Source: Alphaproteobacteria bacterium (GTDB taxonomy: Bacteria; Pseudomonadota; Alphaproteobacteria; Caulobacterales; Caulobacteraceae). From it: DNA of 9,279 nt. Position numbers and translations under genes: made by a program. Positions 1-6,218 of the stretch are shown here, in pieces. Within the stretch, counting starts at the first letter, position 1. The number at the start of each line of letters is the position of its first letter. A model generated the notes under the pieces. That model was not told the DNA's origin. It was given only the letters and a program-made list of their open reading frames with translations, and did no database searches. The stretch spans positions 1 through 9,279 of the forward strand of contig JAHINZ010000050.1 of assembly GCA_018895795.1 (NCBI GenBank), written 5' to 3'.

Positions 1-516
1 CACCAGGTCATTGACCAGCACCGAGTTGGGCACGATCAGGTCGGTGCTGTCATTGGTGCGGATGCGGGTGGCGCGGGGGCCGACCTCGTGAACGACACCG
101 CGCTGGCCGTTGGGCAGTTCGACAAAGTCGCCCACCGCCACCAGCCGCTCGAACACCAGGGAAATGCCCGAGGCGAAGTCCTTGACCATGCCCTGCAAGC
201 CCAGGCCGACGCCGACGCCCAGGGCCCCGGCGAACACCGTCAGCGAGGTCAGGTCCAGGCCCATGGTCGACAAGCCGGCGACAAAGCCGATGATCACCAG
301 GCCGTAGGTCAGCACCTTCTCGACCACATACAGCGAGGCGGCGCTGCCGGCCGCCCGCGCGCGCAACCGCTGCAAGCCGGCGGAGCTGAGCCGCGCGGCC
401 AGCAGGGCGGCCGCGATGATCAGCAGCGCGGCGGCCAGGCCGCCGACGGTCACCGAGGCCTTGCCCAGCTTGAGCAGTTCAAAGGTGTCCAGGCGCTGCA
501 ACGGATTCTCGACCAT
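1..516 (-). CDS. MscS-family mechanosensitive ion channel (partial, C-terminus off left edge)
   Basis: The reading frame opens with ATG at 516 and stays open to base 1, giving 172 residues without a stop; the rest lies outside the window. An in-frame TGA at 529-531 bounds the start, and no strong Shine-Dalgarno is visible. Residues about 22-42 and 62-86 are hydrophobic helices. Residues about 92-118 form a Gly/Ala-rich helix (GALGVGVGLGLQGMVKDF) typical of the pore-lining TM3 of small MscS channels. It is followed by the family's beta-domain entry (SGISLVFERLVAVGDFVEL) and the conserved IVPNS motif at 161-165. MscS channels sit in the inner membrane and release solutes on hypo-osmotic shock. 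Only two helices precede the pore helix, so this is a minimal-length member. It lies 79 bp downstream of the NhaD-like transporter on the same strand and may share its transcript. The family is secure; the ion or stress role is inferred. Confidence 0.9.
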   Translation of the reverse strand, partial: MVENPLQRLDTFELLKLGKASVTVGGLAAALLIIAAALLAARLSSAGLQRLRARAAGSAASLYVVEKVLTYGLVIIGFVAGLSTMGLDLTSLTVFAGALGVGVGLGLQGMVKDFASGISLVFERLVAVGDFVELPNGQRGVVHEVGPRATRIRTNDSTDLIVPNSVLVNDLV

Positions 517-595
517 GGGCGAGTGTGGTCAGCCTCGGCGACCGGATCAAGGGGGCGCGTCACGCCGCGAGGGCGCTGCGGGCGTGGAAGGGAGG

Positions 596-1912
596 CTAGC
601 GCCCGGCGAGGCCGGTCAGGGCGCGCGCGTCGCGCCAGAAACGGGCGGACGCGCCGGTGTCGAAGTGATCTTCCGCCGCGGCGGCCGCCTTGCCGCCCAG
701 CGACTCGGCTCGGGTCGGCGTCGGATGCCAGCCATTGATCGCCAGCAGCGCCGCGAACCCGAACACATAGCCCAGCGGCACGAACCAGCCATGCCGCAGC
801 CAGCCGCCGACCGAACGCGCCTCGGGGAACAGGGTGGTCACCGCGACCCCGGCCGAGGAACCAAACCACATCATCGACCCGCCAAAGCCCACCGAGAACG
901 CCAGGACGCCCCAGTCGTAGCCGCCCTGTTTCAGGGCCAGGGCGGTCAGCGGAATATTGTCGAACACCGACGACAGAAAACCCAGGCCCAGGGCCGTGGG
1001 CCACGAGGCCGTCGGCAGGGTTTCCACCGGCATCAGCGAGGCCAGGCCGACCAGCGACACCAGGAAGGCCGCGCCGCGCCCGGCGCCGGGCAGCACCGAC
1101 CAGTCGGGCCGGCGGATGAGCTGGGTGACCAGGATCGCCGCCCACAGGCCCAGACCCAGCCAGGGCGCCTCGCCCTGAGACGCCGCGAAAAAGGCGTTGC
1201 CGACGAAGTTGGTGGTCAGCAGGGCCGCCAGCATCAGGATCACCACCAGCATGCGCAGCCCGTCCACTGGCTCGGCGTCGGCGGCGATGTGGGCGCGGAT
1301 CGGCGCATGGCGCTGTTGGGCGGCGGCGGCGAAGCCGGCGAACGCCACGAAAGCGACCGCGGCGGCGATGAAGGCCTCCAGCACCACGAGGGGCGAGACC
1401 CCGGCGATCCAGATCATGGTGGTGGTGGTGTCGCCGATGACGCTACCCGCGCCGCCGGCGTTGGAGGCCGCCACGATCGCGGTCAGGAAACCCAACCCCA
1501 CCTGGCCGTCATAGACCTTGCGGGCGATCACCGCCCCGATCACCGCGGCGGCGATATTGTCCAGGATCGTCGACATCATGAACACGATCAGCAGCAGCAC
1601 CACGCCGCCGGTCCAGTTGTCGGGCAACAGACGGGGCATGAAGTCCGGGACCCGGCTCAGCTCGAACTGGTTGGCCAGAATGGAAAAGCCCATCAGCAGC
1701 AGCAGCAGATTGCTCAGCAGAACCCATTCATGGCCCAGATGAAGGCCCAACCCGGCCCAGCCCACCCCGTGGGAAAACCCTGAATAGCTCAGCTTGTAGA
1801 CCACCGTGGCCAACAGTCCGGTCACGGCCACCTGCAGCGTGCGATGGTGCAGCAAGGCCACGCCGGCCAGCGTCAGACCAAAGATATAGAATTCAACCGG
1901 TATGTTCGACAT
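596..1912 (-). CDS. ArsB/NhaD-superfamily ion transporter (NhaD-like Na+/H+ antiporter or citrate-transporter family)
   Basis: This is a 438-residue polytopic inner-membrane protein. It shows the two-fold pseudo-repeat of the IT/ArsB-NhaD superfamily. A first half has an STILDN motif (114-119) followed by NAGGAGSVIGDTTTT (151-165). A second half has FDNIP (317-321) followed by a Gly/Ser-rich segment (343-358). The paired Asp-Asn motifs at D118/N119 and D318/N319 in re-entrant or broken helices are the usual ion-binding positions, and the GG..(S/T)(V/L)IGD signature is shared with NhaD and ArsB. Known family members exchange Na+ or Li+ for H+, or carry citrate or arsenite. NhaD-like is my preferred call because of the GDTTTTM segment, but the substrate is not proven. 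The ATG at 1912 follows a good GGGGGAG Shine-Dalgarno with a 5-nt spacer. The 163-bp leader upstream is described separately. The tail from about residue 400 is polar and Ala-rich. An MscS gene follows 79 bp downstream. Confidence 0.87.
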   Translation of the reverse strand: MSNIPVEFYIFGLTLAGVALLHHRTLQVAVTGLLATVVYKLSYSGFSHGVGWAGLGLHLGHEWVLLSNLLLLLMGFSILANQFELSRVPDFMPRLLPDNWTGGVVLLLIVFMMSTILDNIAAAVIGAVIARKVYDGQVGLGFLTAIVAASNAGGAGSVIGDTTTTMIWIAGVSPLVVLEAFIAAAVAFVAFAGFAAAAQQRHAPIRAHIAADAEPVDGLRMLVVILMLAALLTTNFVGNAFFAASQGEAPWLGLGLWAAILVTQLIRRPDWSVLPGAGRGAAFLVSLVGLASLMPVETLPTASWPTALGLGFLSSVFDNIPLTALALKQGGYDWGVLAFSVGFGGSMMWFGSSAGVAVTTLFPEARSVGGWLRHGWFVPLGYVFGFAALLAINGWHPTPTRAESLGGKAAAAAEDHFDTGASARFWRDARALTGLAGR

Positions 1913-2075
1913 TGGCGCTCCCCCAAGCTCAAAATGCCGGACAGGTTCTAGCGGCGAATAGAGACATCCCTGTCACAGGTCCAGGCGCGTCTCATTCCGT
2001 TGAGGCCCAGGATAGGCTGTTTGGTTCGGTGACGCCGCGCGAACGGTTGGCTTTGTCCCCTCGCTCGAAACCAGA
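1913..2075 (-). promoter_or_regulatory. Leader of the NhaD-like gene with nested inverted repeats
   Basis: This 163-bp gap between the epimerase stop and the NhaD-like start is the longest non-coding stretch in the window. It contains an 11-bp palindrome, CCTGTCACAGG (1969-1979). It also contains GACA/TGTC (1963-1966 with 1971-1974), which on the transcribed strand is a stem closed by a GGGA tetraloop. A longer-range 6-bp pair joins 1940-1945 to 1969-1974. These pairings share bases and so would be mutually exclusive. A 15-codon ORF (1948-1995, minus) spans them, without a convincing ribosome site. A 7-bp repeat (GGCTTTG 2049-2055 / CAAAGCC 2083-2089) straddles the epimerase stop but has no T-run, so I do not call it a terminator. 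The gap probably holds a promoter; I could not place -35/-10 boxes. Any riboswitch role is a guess based on the downstream ion transporter. Confidence 0.3.
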
Positions 2076-3089
2076 CTAGAGCCAAAGCCCCTCCGCTTCG
2101 GTCCCGTCCCCCCAGAAGCCCGGCTGGGGCGGCGTGATCACGCCGCCCGCCACGCGTAGGCCGCCGGGATGGTCGGTCGACAGCCACCAGGGTCCGTCGA
2201 GGTCGGCGAACTGGCAGCCGCCGGCCAGGTGCAGGGCCGGGGCGATGGCCAGGGACGAGGCGACCATGCAGCCGGTCATCAGCTGGAAGCCCAGCGCCCG
2301 CGCCTGTTCCAGCATCAGCACAGCCTCGGACAGCCCGCCGGTCTTGTCCAGCTTGAGGTTCACCGCCTGATAGCGCCCGCGCAAGGCGGCCAGGTCGCCG
2401 CCGACATGCACCGACTCGTCGGCGCAGATGACATAGGGCGGGTCATAGCCCTCCAGCGCCTGATCGGCGGCGGCCGGCAGGGGCTGTTCGACCAGGGCGA
2501 TCGGCAGGTCGGCCAGCAACGATCGCAGGCCGTGCAGGATCTCGAAGCTCCAGCCCTCGTTCGGATCGACGATGAAGCGCGAACGCGGCGCGGCGGCGGC
2601 CACGGCGCGCAGGCGGGCGGCGGGATCCTCGGCGCCGAGCTTGATCTTGATCAGCGGCGCATCGGCCACGGCGAGGGCCGCCGCCGCCATGGCCTCGGGC
2701 GTGTCCAGGCTGACGGTGACGGCGGTGACCAGGGCGGGGGGAAGCGGCAGGCTGATGGCCTCGGCGACGCTGATCCGCGTCTGCTTGGCTCGCAGATCCC
2801 AGAGCGCGCAATCCAGCGTGTTGCGCGCGGCGCCCGGGTACAGCAAGGCCAGGGCGGTGCTTTCGTCCCCTTCCCGCTCCAACATCTCGAGCGCGGGCTG
2901 AAGTTGCGCCAGCACGCCCGCCACGGTCTCGTCATAGCGGCCATAGGGCACGCTCTCGCCGCGCCCCACATGACCGTCGACGCGAACCTCGACCACCACC
3001 ACCTCGGCCGCCGTCTTGACCCCGCGCGAGATGCGGAACGGGGCCTTCAGCGGATAGTTGACGGCGCGGGCGGTGGCGGACAGCGACAT
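2076..3089 (-). CDS. Enolase-superfamily dipeptide epimerase (L-Ala-D/L-Glu epimerase type) or N-acetyl-D-Glu racemase (DgcA-like)
   Basis: The frame has the full set of muconate-lactonizing-type enolase residues. Numbered from an upstream TTG at 3095 these are: the KxK pair K150/K152; metal ligands D177 (in DPNEGW), E203 (EQP) and D226 (ADES); the second catalytic lysine K248 (NLKLDKTGG); and a C-terminal DLDGP with D298 and D300. That last DxD is the dipeptide amino-group-binding motif of Ala-Glu epimerases. Such enzymes epimerise L-Ala-L/D-Glu in cytoplasmic murein recycling. Alphaproteobacterial relatives are also annotated as N-acetyl-D-glutamate racemase DgcA, usually partnered with a DUF1611 protein (DgcN), which is absent here. 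I use the ATG at 3089 (337 residues) over TTG 3095; an in-frame TGA at 3102-3104 rules out anything longer. No strong ribosome site is visible, so translation may be coupled to the small membrane-protein gene ending 40 bp upstream. The fold is secure; the substrate is not. Confidence 0.9.
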   Translation of the reverse strand: MSLSATARAVNYPLKAPFRISRGVKTAAEVVVVEVRVDGHVGRGESVPYGRYDETVAGVLAQLQPALEMLEREGDESTALALLYPGAARNTLDCALWDLRAKQTRISVAEAISLPLPPALVTAVTVSLDTPEAMAAAALAVADAPLIKIKLGAEDPAARLRAVAAAAPRSRFIVDPNEGWSFEILHGLRSLLADLPIALVEQPLPAAADQALEGYDPPYVICADESVHVGGDLAALRGRYQAVNLKLDKTGGLSEAVLMLEQARALGFQLMTGCMVASSLAIAPALHLAGGCQFADLDGPWWLSTDHPGGLRVAGGVITPPQPGFWGDGTEAEGLWL

Positions 3090-3129
3090 GGCCAAGGCTT
3101 GTCATTGTTCGCCCACCTTGGCGAGACCC

Positions 3130-3336
3130 CTACCAGCGCCAGTCGCGGCGGATCGGCGAGTCGGCCCGGCGCTCGCGAAACACCTTCAGGGCCAGGGGGC
3201 GGTCGACCAGGAACAGCGCCACCCAGACCAGCAACACCCCGCCATAGCTGATGGCGCCCAGCACGCCGGCGGGTCGGCCCGGGCGGGCGGGACGGCGGGT
3301 CGGCTGAAAAGCGTGGGGCATGGCGAGATCGGTCAT
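3130..3336 (-). CDS. Small single-pass membrane protein, function unknown
   Basis: This is a 68-residue frame with ATG at 3336. A textbook GGAGG Shine-Dalgarno five bases upstream is the main reason for accepting it as a gene. The N-terminal part is Arg/Pro-rich (residues 10-22), followed by one hydrophobic segment at about 24-44 (GVLGAISYGGVLLVWVALFL). The C-terminal tail is strongly basic with several Arg and Trp residues and ends in RRDWRW. Basic residues flank both sides of the helix, so topology is unclear. It is the first gene of the minus-strand group, 40 bp ahead of the epimerase, and is probably co-transcribed with it. I do not recognise a named family. Confidence 0.72.
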   Translation of the reverse strand: MTDLAMPHAFQPTRRPARPGRPAGVLGAISYGGVLLVWVALFLVDRPLALKVFRERRADSPIRRDWRW

Positions 3337-3458
3337 GGCGTCCTCCGGAGATGACTTGAACCTGACTCGCCTGTACGTCAGAAACGGTCGCGCAAAGCGC
3401 CGAGGCGAACGATCCTTTCGCCAGGGCGTTGATCCAGACCGTTCAGCAGAGACCGTCC

Positions 3459-3773
3459 ATGGCCAAGTCGATCAGCCTCACCATTCCCCACCAGCTCGGC
3501 GCGGCCGAGGCGCGGCGGCGCCTGGAGACCGGTCTCGAGCAGTTGGCCGGCCAGATCCCCGGCGGTGACGCCGCGCGCTTCACCCAGGCCTGGGCCGGCG
3601 ATGTGCTGAACTTCTCGGCGCTGGCCATGGGCCAGGCGATCAGCGGCGCCGTGGCGGTGATGGACGATCATGTCCGCCTCGACGTCGTCCTGCCCGGCAT
3701 GCTGGGCATGATCGCCGGCAAGATCAAAACCGAGCTTCAGCAGCGCGGGGCGCTGATGCTGGCCAAGACCTAG
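3459..3773 (+). CDS. Polyhydroxyalkanoic acid system family protein (putative PHA granule-region protein)
   Basis: The protein has 104 residues from ATG 3459. The frame extends upstream to a TTG at 3429, but the ATG gives the expected N-terminus. It matches the small family annotated as 'polyhydroxyalkanoic acid system protein' (PHA_gran_rgn type): a beta strand leading into IPHQLGAAEARRRL (residues 9-22), an amphipathic helix (residues 15-31), a central beta region with FSALAMGQAISGAVAVMDD (52-70), then LDVVLPGMLGMIAGKIKTEL (74-93). The molecular function is not established; family members were noted near PHA synthesis genes, none of which is visible here. It faces away from the small membrane-protein gene across a 122-bp divergent gap and converges on the DUF983 gene 14 bp downstream. 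The ribosome site is weak (AGAGA). The family call is from remembered motif pattern and length. Confidence 0.8.
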   Translation: MAKSISLTIPHQLGAAEARRRLETGLEQLAGQIPGGDAARFTQAWAGDVLNFSALAMGQAISGAVAVMDDHVRLDVVLPGMLGMIAGKIKTELQQRGALMLAKT

Positions 3774-3787
3774 CCAAGCTTCGGCGA

Positions 3788-4195
3788 TCACATCCGCCGG
3801 CTGTCGAAGTCATGCCGGCCCACGCTTTCAAACCGGCCTTCCTCGGCCTTGTGGACATATTGCGACGCCACCAGCCAGGCCTTGACCGGCCGCAGAGCCC
3901 CAAGACACCCGAACAGCAAGGCTGGGAACACGGTGACGAACGGCACCCAGATCGGCGGGCGATAGACGATTTCCACCCAGGCGAAGATGGCGATGATCAC
4001 CACGCCGACACCGGTCATCACGAAAAAGGCCGGGCCGTCCGCGGGGTCGGCGAAGGCGTAGCTCAACCCGCAACGATCACAGGCGGGCGCTATTTTCAGG
4101 AAGCCCTGGAATAGCTTGCCCTGGCCGCAGCGCGGACAACGGCAGCGCAAACCCGAAACGATCGGCTTGGGGGAGTCGTACAGCGGATCGGCCAT
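3788..4195 (-). CDS. DUF983 family small membrane protein with N-terminal zinc-ribbon-like cysteines
   Basis: This is a 135-residue protein. I use ATG 4195 rather than the adjacent TTG 4198 because AGGAAGGG lies 5 bases before it. The N-terminal domain has the DUF983 hallmark LRCRCPRCGQGKLF, with C18, C20 and C23, followed by CDRCG (C39, C42). Together these are consistent with a four-cysteine zinc ribbon. Two hydrophobic helices follow, at about 57-78 and 82-105, and then the family's conserved C-terminal stretch LRPVKAWLVASQY. Function is unknown for the family. It is probably an inner-membrane protein with a cytoplasmic metal-binding head. It is divergent from the MocR regulator, and the shared 82-bp gap contains a perfect palindrome close to this gene's ribosome site, so regulation by that protein is plausible but unproven. 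Confidence 0.9.
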   Translation of the reverse strand: MADPLYDSPKPIVSGLRCRCPRCGQGKLFQGFLKIAPACDRCGLSYAFADPADGPAFFVMTGVGVVIIAIFAWVEIVYRPPIWVPFVTVFPALLFGCLGALRPVKAWLVASQYVHKAEEGRFESVGRHDFDSRRM

Positions 4196-4222
4196 CAAAA
4201 GCCCTTCCTACAATCGCGATTT

Positions 4223-4256
4223 CAATACATACATTTCACGTACAATGTATGTATTG
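4223..4256. promoter_or_regulatory. Perfect 13-bp inverted repeat, candidate operator for the MocR regulator
   Basis: The left arm CAATACATACATT (4223-4235) is the exact reverse complement of the right arm AATGTATGTATTG (4244-4256), with an 8-bp spacer TCACGTAC. Arm centres are 21 bp apart, two helical turns, so both face the same side of the DNA, as expected for a dimeric winged-helix regulator. Each arm contains a tandem ATAC-type repeat. The site is strikingly AT-rich against the GC-rich surroundings. It sits in the 82-bp gap between the divergent DUF983 and MocR genes, 22 bp before the MocR ATG. TACAAT (4241-4246) could be part of a -10 box, but I could not place a convincing full promoter. 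Binding by the adjacent regulator is inference. Confidence 0.78.
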
Positions 4257-4277
4257 TTGGGTGGAAAGACAACGATC

Positions 4278-5636
4278 ATGCCGCCGCACCCCTCCGCCGC
4301 CTGGCTCAAACGCGCCGAGACCCTGACCGGCCCCGCCTACAAGCGGTTGGCCCAGGCGCTGGAGGCGGCGATCGCGGAGGGCGAACTTCAGGCCGGCGAC
4401 CAGCTGCCGGCCCAGCGTGAAGTCGCCCGGCTGGTGGGGATCGACTTCACCACCGTCACCCGGGCCTATGCGATGGCCCGCGAGCGCGGCCTGATCGAGG
4501 GCGCCGCCGGCCGCGGCACCTTCGTGCGAAGTCGAACCGATGAAGGCGAGACGGGGCTGGTCGACCTGTCCATGAACCTGCCGCCGCAGCCGCTGGGGCT
4601 CAGCCTTGGCGGCCTGCTGCGCGAGACCACCGGCGCGGTGCTGGCGCGCACAGATCCGGCGGTGCTGATGGCCTATCACCCCGGCGCGGGATCCTTGGCG
4701 CAGCGCACGGCCGGCGCGGCCTGGCTGGCCCCGACCCTGGGCGAGGTCTCGCCGGAGCGGGTGCGGCTGTGCGGCGGCGCCCAGACGGCGCTCAGCGCGC
4801 TGCTGGGCCTGCTGGCCAAGCCCGGCGACATCATCCTGGTCGAAACCCTGACCTATCCCGGTCTGCTGGCCGCCGCCGCCCAGCGCGGGCTGCGTCCGAT
4901 ACCGTGCCCCATGGACGCCGAAGGCCTGGAGCCCGACGCCCTGGCCCGGCTGTGCGCCGAGCACCGCCCACGCGCCATCTGCTGCACGCCCACCTTCCAG
5001 AACCCGACCACCGCGACCATGAGCCTGGCGCGGCGCGCGGCGATCGTCGCCGTGGCCCAGGCCGCCGGCGCGACGATCCTCGAAGACGACGCCTATGGCC
5101 TGCTTCCGGCGACGCCCCTGCCCGCCCTGGCCAGCCTGTGGCCGCAGGGTGTGTTTCATATCGCCACCACCGCCAAGGCCCTGTCGCCGGGCTTGCGGAT
5201 CGCCTTCATCGTCGCGCCGGACGATCGCGTGGGCGAGACGGTGGACGCCCTGCACGCCATCGCCCAGATGCCGGCGCCGCTGATGGCCGCCGTGGTCACG
5301 GCCTGGATCCGCGAGGGCGACGCCGCGCGCGTGCTGCAAGGGGTGCGGCGCGAGGCCGTGGCGCGCCGCCGACTGGCCGCCGAGATCCTGCCCAGCGCCA
5401 TCGGCGGCGCCGAGAGCCTGCATGTGTGGCTGGACCTGCCGTCCGGCTGGAGCGACGGACGATGGCTTGAGGCCGCCCGGGCCCGGGGCCTGTCGATGGT
5501 CGACGCCAAGGCGTTTGCAGCGCCCGGCGCGTCGCGCAACGGCGCGCGCCTCTCGCTGGGCGCGCCGGCCAAGGCCGCCACCCTGGCGCGGGCCTTGCGG
5601 GAGGTCGTCGGACTGCTGGCCGCCGGGCCGGCCTAG
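4278..5636 (+). CDS. MocR/PdxR-type transcriptional regulator: GntR winged helix fused to aminotransferase-like domain
   Basis: The protein has 452 residues from ATG 4278, preceded by GGTGGAAAG at 9 nt. An in-frame ATG at 4245 lies inside the palindrome and is unlikely. Residues about 16-84 are a GntR winged helix-turn-helix (GDQLPAQREVARLVGIDFTT, then RGLIEGAAGRGTFV). After a short linker, residues about 95-450 form a fold-type I PLP aminotransferase-like domain. Visible PLP-site residues are N242 (FQNPT), D270 and Y273 (EDDAYG), K300 (TTAKALSPGLR) for the Schiff base, R307, and R424 (ARLSLG) for substrate carboxylate. All are intact, so cofactor binding is expected. MocR proteins sense PLP or amino compounds and often control a neighbouring gene. 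The only divergent neighbour is DUF983, which gives no metabolic hint. The stop codon overlaps the convergent small gene. It could instead be a plain aminotransferase, but the winged helix argues against that. Confidence 0.93.
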   Translation: MPPHPSAAWLKRAETLTGPAYKRLAQALEAAIAEGELQAGDQLPAQREVARLVGIDFTTVTRAYAMARERGLIEGAAGRGTFVRSRTDEGETGLVDLSMNLPPQPLGLSLGGLLRETTGAVLARTDPAVLMAYHPGAGSLAQRTAGAAWLAPTLGEVSPERVRLCGGAQTALSALLGLLAKPGDIILVETLTYPGLLAAAAQRGLRPIPCPMDAEGLEPDALARLCAEHRPRAICCTPTFQNPTTATMSLARRAAIVAVAQAAGATILEDDAYGLLPATPLPALASLWPQGVFHIATTAKALSPGLRIAFIVAPDDRVGETVDALHAIAQMPAPLMAAVVTAWIREGDAARVLQGVRREAVARRRLAAEILPSAIGGAESLHVWLDLPSGWSDGRWLEAARARGLSMVDAKAFAAPGASRNGARLSLGAPAKAATLARALREVVGLLAAGPA

Positions 5637-5833
5637 AAGCCGTCTTCGTCCTCGCCCGCCGCGTCATCGTCCTCGCGACCGACCGCCAGCTCCAGCGAGT
5701 CGATGATATCGTCCATCTGCTCGGCGGTGATCGAGACGTACAGCGTGTCGCCGCCGATGGCGGAGACCAGCAGGCGATAGCCGTCCTCGGTCTCTTGCAG
5801 GCTGAACGACTGAAGGGGCTGCAGATTGGCCAT
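5633..5833 (-). CDS. Small acidic protein, function unknown
   Basis: This is a 66-residue frame. I use ATG 5833, which has CGGAG seven bases upstream, rather than the in-frame ATG 5890, which lacks such a site and would add a basic, unrelated-looking stretch. The predicted layout is two or three beta strands (SFSLQETEDGYRLLVSA, then DTLYVSIT), one helix (AEQMDDIIDSLELAV, about 37-51), and a disordered acidic tail rich in Asp and Glu. The protein is clearly soluble. The strand-plus-helix shape resembles many short alphaproteobacterial housekeeping-type hypotheticals, but I do not recognise a family. Its TAG stop shares CTAG (5633-5636) with the MocR stop. It is divergent from the 88-residue gene over a 118-bp gap. 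Confidence 0.72.
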   Translation of the reverse strand: MANLQPLQSFSLQETEDGYRLLVSAIGGDTLYVSITAEQMDDIIDSLELAVGREDDDAAGEDEDGF

Positions 5834-5951
5834 GGAAGGCTCCGATAAAATCAAGGCGCGGATATAGGCGCGAGCCGCCGACTTTTCCATGTAACCTTTC
5901 GGCCCTCCCGCGCGAATTCGCTTTCAGCGAGGCAATGCGGGGAGACGCGGC

Positions 5952-6218
5952 ATGGCGATCGAGATCATCAACGGCTTCAAGTGCAAGAACTGCACGGACG
6001 TCGATTACGCCAAGAAACATATTGATCCGGCCCATCCCAAGGATGGTCCCTACGGCGTCAACAAACCCGAAGATCCTTTGGAAAAAGCCCGAAAGGACAA
6101 GAGCTCGCCGGTGGAATTCGCCGGCGCCCTGAGCGCGCTGAACGGCGTGATCGAGCCCACGCGCGATCCGCGCCTTCGGGTGCCCGAGCCCGGCGCCAAG
6201 GCCGATCGCTCGGTCTAG
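5952..6218 (+). CDS. Small hypothetical protein with possible C2H2-like metal site
   Basis: The protein has 88 residues from ATG 5952, with GGGGAG about seven bases upstream. The N-terminus carries C11, C14, H23 and H28 with spacing C-x2-C-x8-H-x4-H, a plausible small zinc site (FKCKNCTDVDYAKKHIDPAH). A charged Lys/Glu/Pro-rich middle follows (residues 36-55), then a short hydrophobic helix-like stretch (VEFAGALSALNGVI, 54-67) and a Pro/Arg-rich tail. There is no signal peptide or membrane segment. Codon use matches its neighbours. It converges on the TetR gene, with the two stop codons sharing CTAG at 6215-6218. I do not recognise a named family; the metal site is a pattern observation only. 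Confidence 0.75.
   Translation: MAIEIINGFKCKNCTDVDYAKKHIDPAHPKDGPYGVNKPEDPLEKARKDKSSPVEFAGALSALNGVIEPTRDPRLRVPEPGAKADRSV

Noticed and set aside
1414..1432. GGTGGTGGTGGTG trinucleotide run as a possible microsatellite
   Set aside because: It is only four units and simply encodes the Thr run in the conserved GDTTTT motif of the transporter.
416..1783. Long plus-strand frame opposite the NhaD-like gene
   Set aside because: It is Gln/His/Gly/Arg-rich low-complexity translation with no domain, the usual antisense shadow in GC-rich DNA. The minus strand encodes a clear transporter.
2049..2089. GGCTTTG/CAAAGCC inverted repeat as a terminator for the epimerase gene
   Set aside because: The spacer is 27 bases, the stem is 7 bp and there is no T-run, so it does not look like an intrinsic terminator.
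2169..3251. Plus-strand 360-codon frame opposite the epimerase
   Set aside because: It has a shadow-type composition with no recognisable motif; the minus-strand enzyme has all its catalytic residues.
4245..4277. Upstream in-frame ATG extending MocR by 11 residues
   Set aside because: The ATG lies inside the operator-like palindrome and has no ribosome site; the ATG at 4278 has one and gives a normal N-terminus.
4236..5423. Minus-strand 395-codon frame opposite MocR
   Set aside because: It is antisense to a gene with intact winged-helix and PLP-site motifs and is itself Gly/Gln/Arg low complexity.
5834..5890. N-terminal extension of the small acidic protein to ATG 5890
   Set aside because: The extra 19 residues are unlike the rest, and the internal ATG 5833 carries the clear CGGAG ribosome site.
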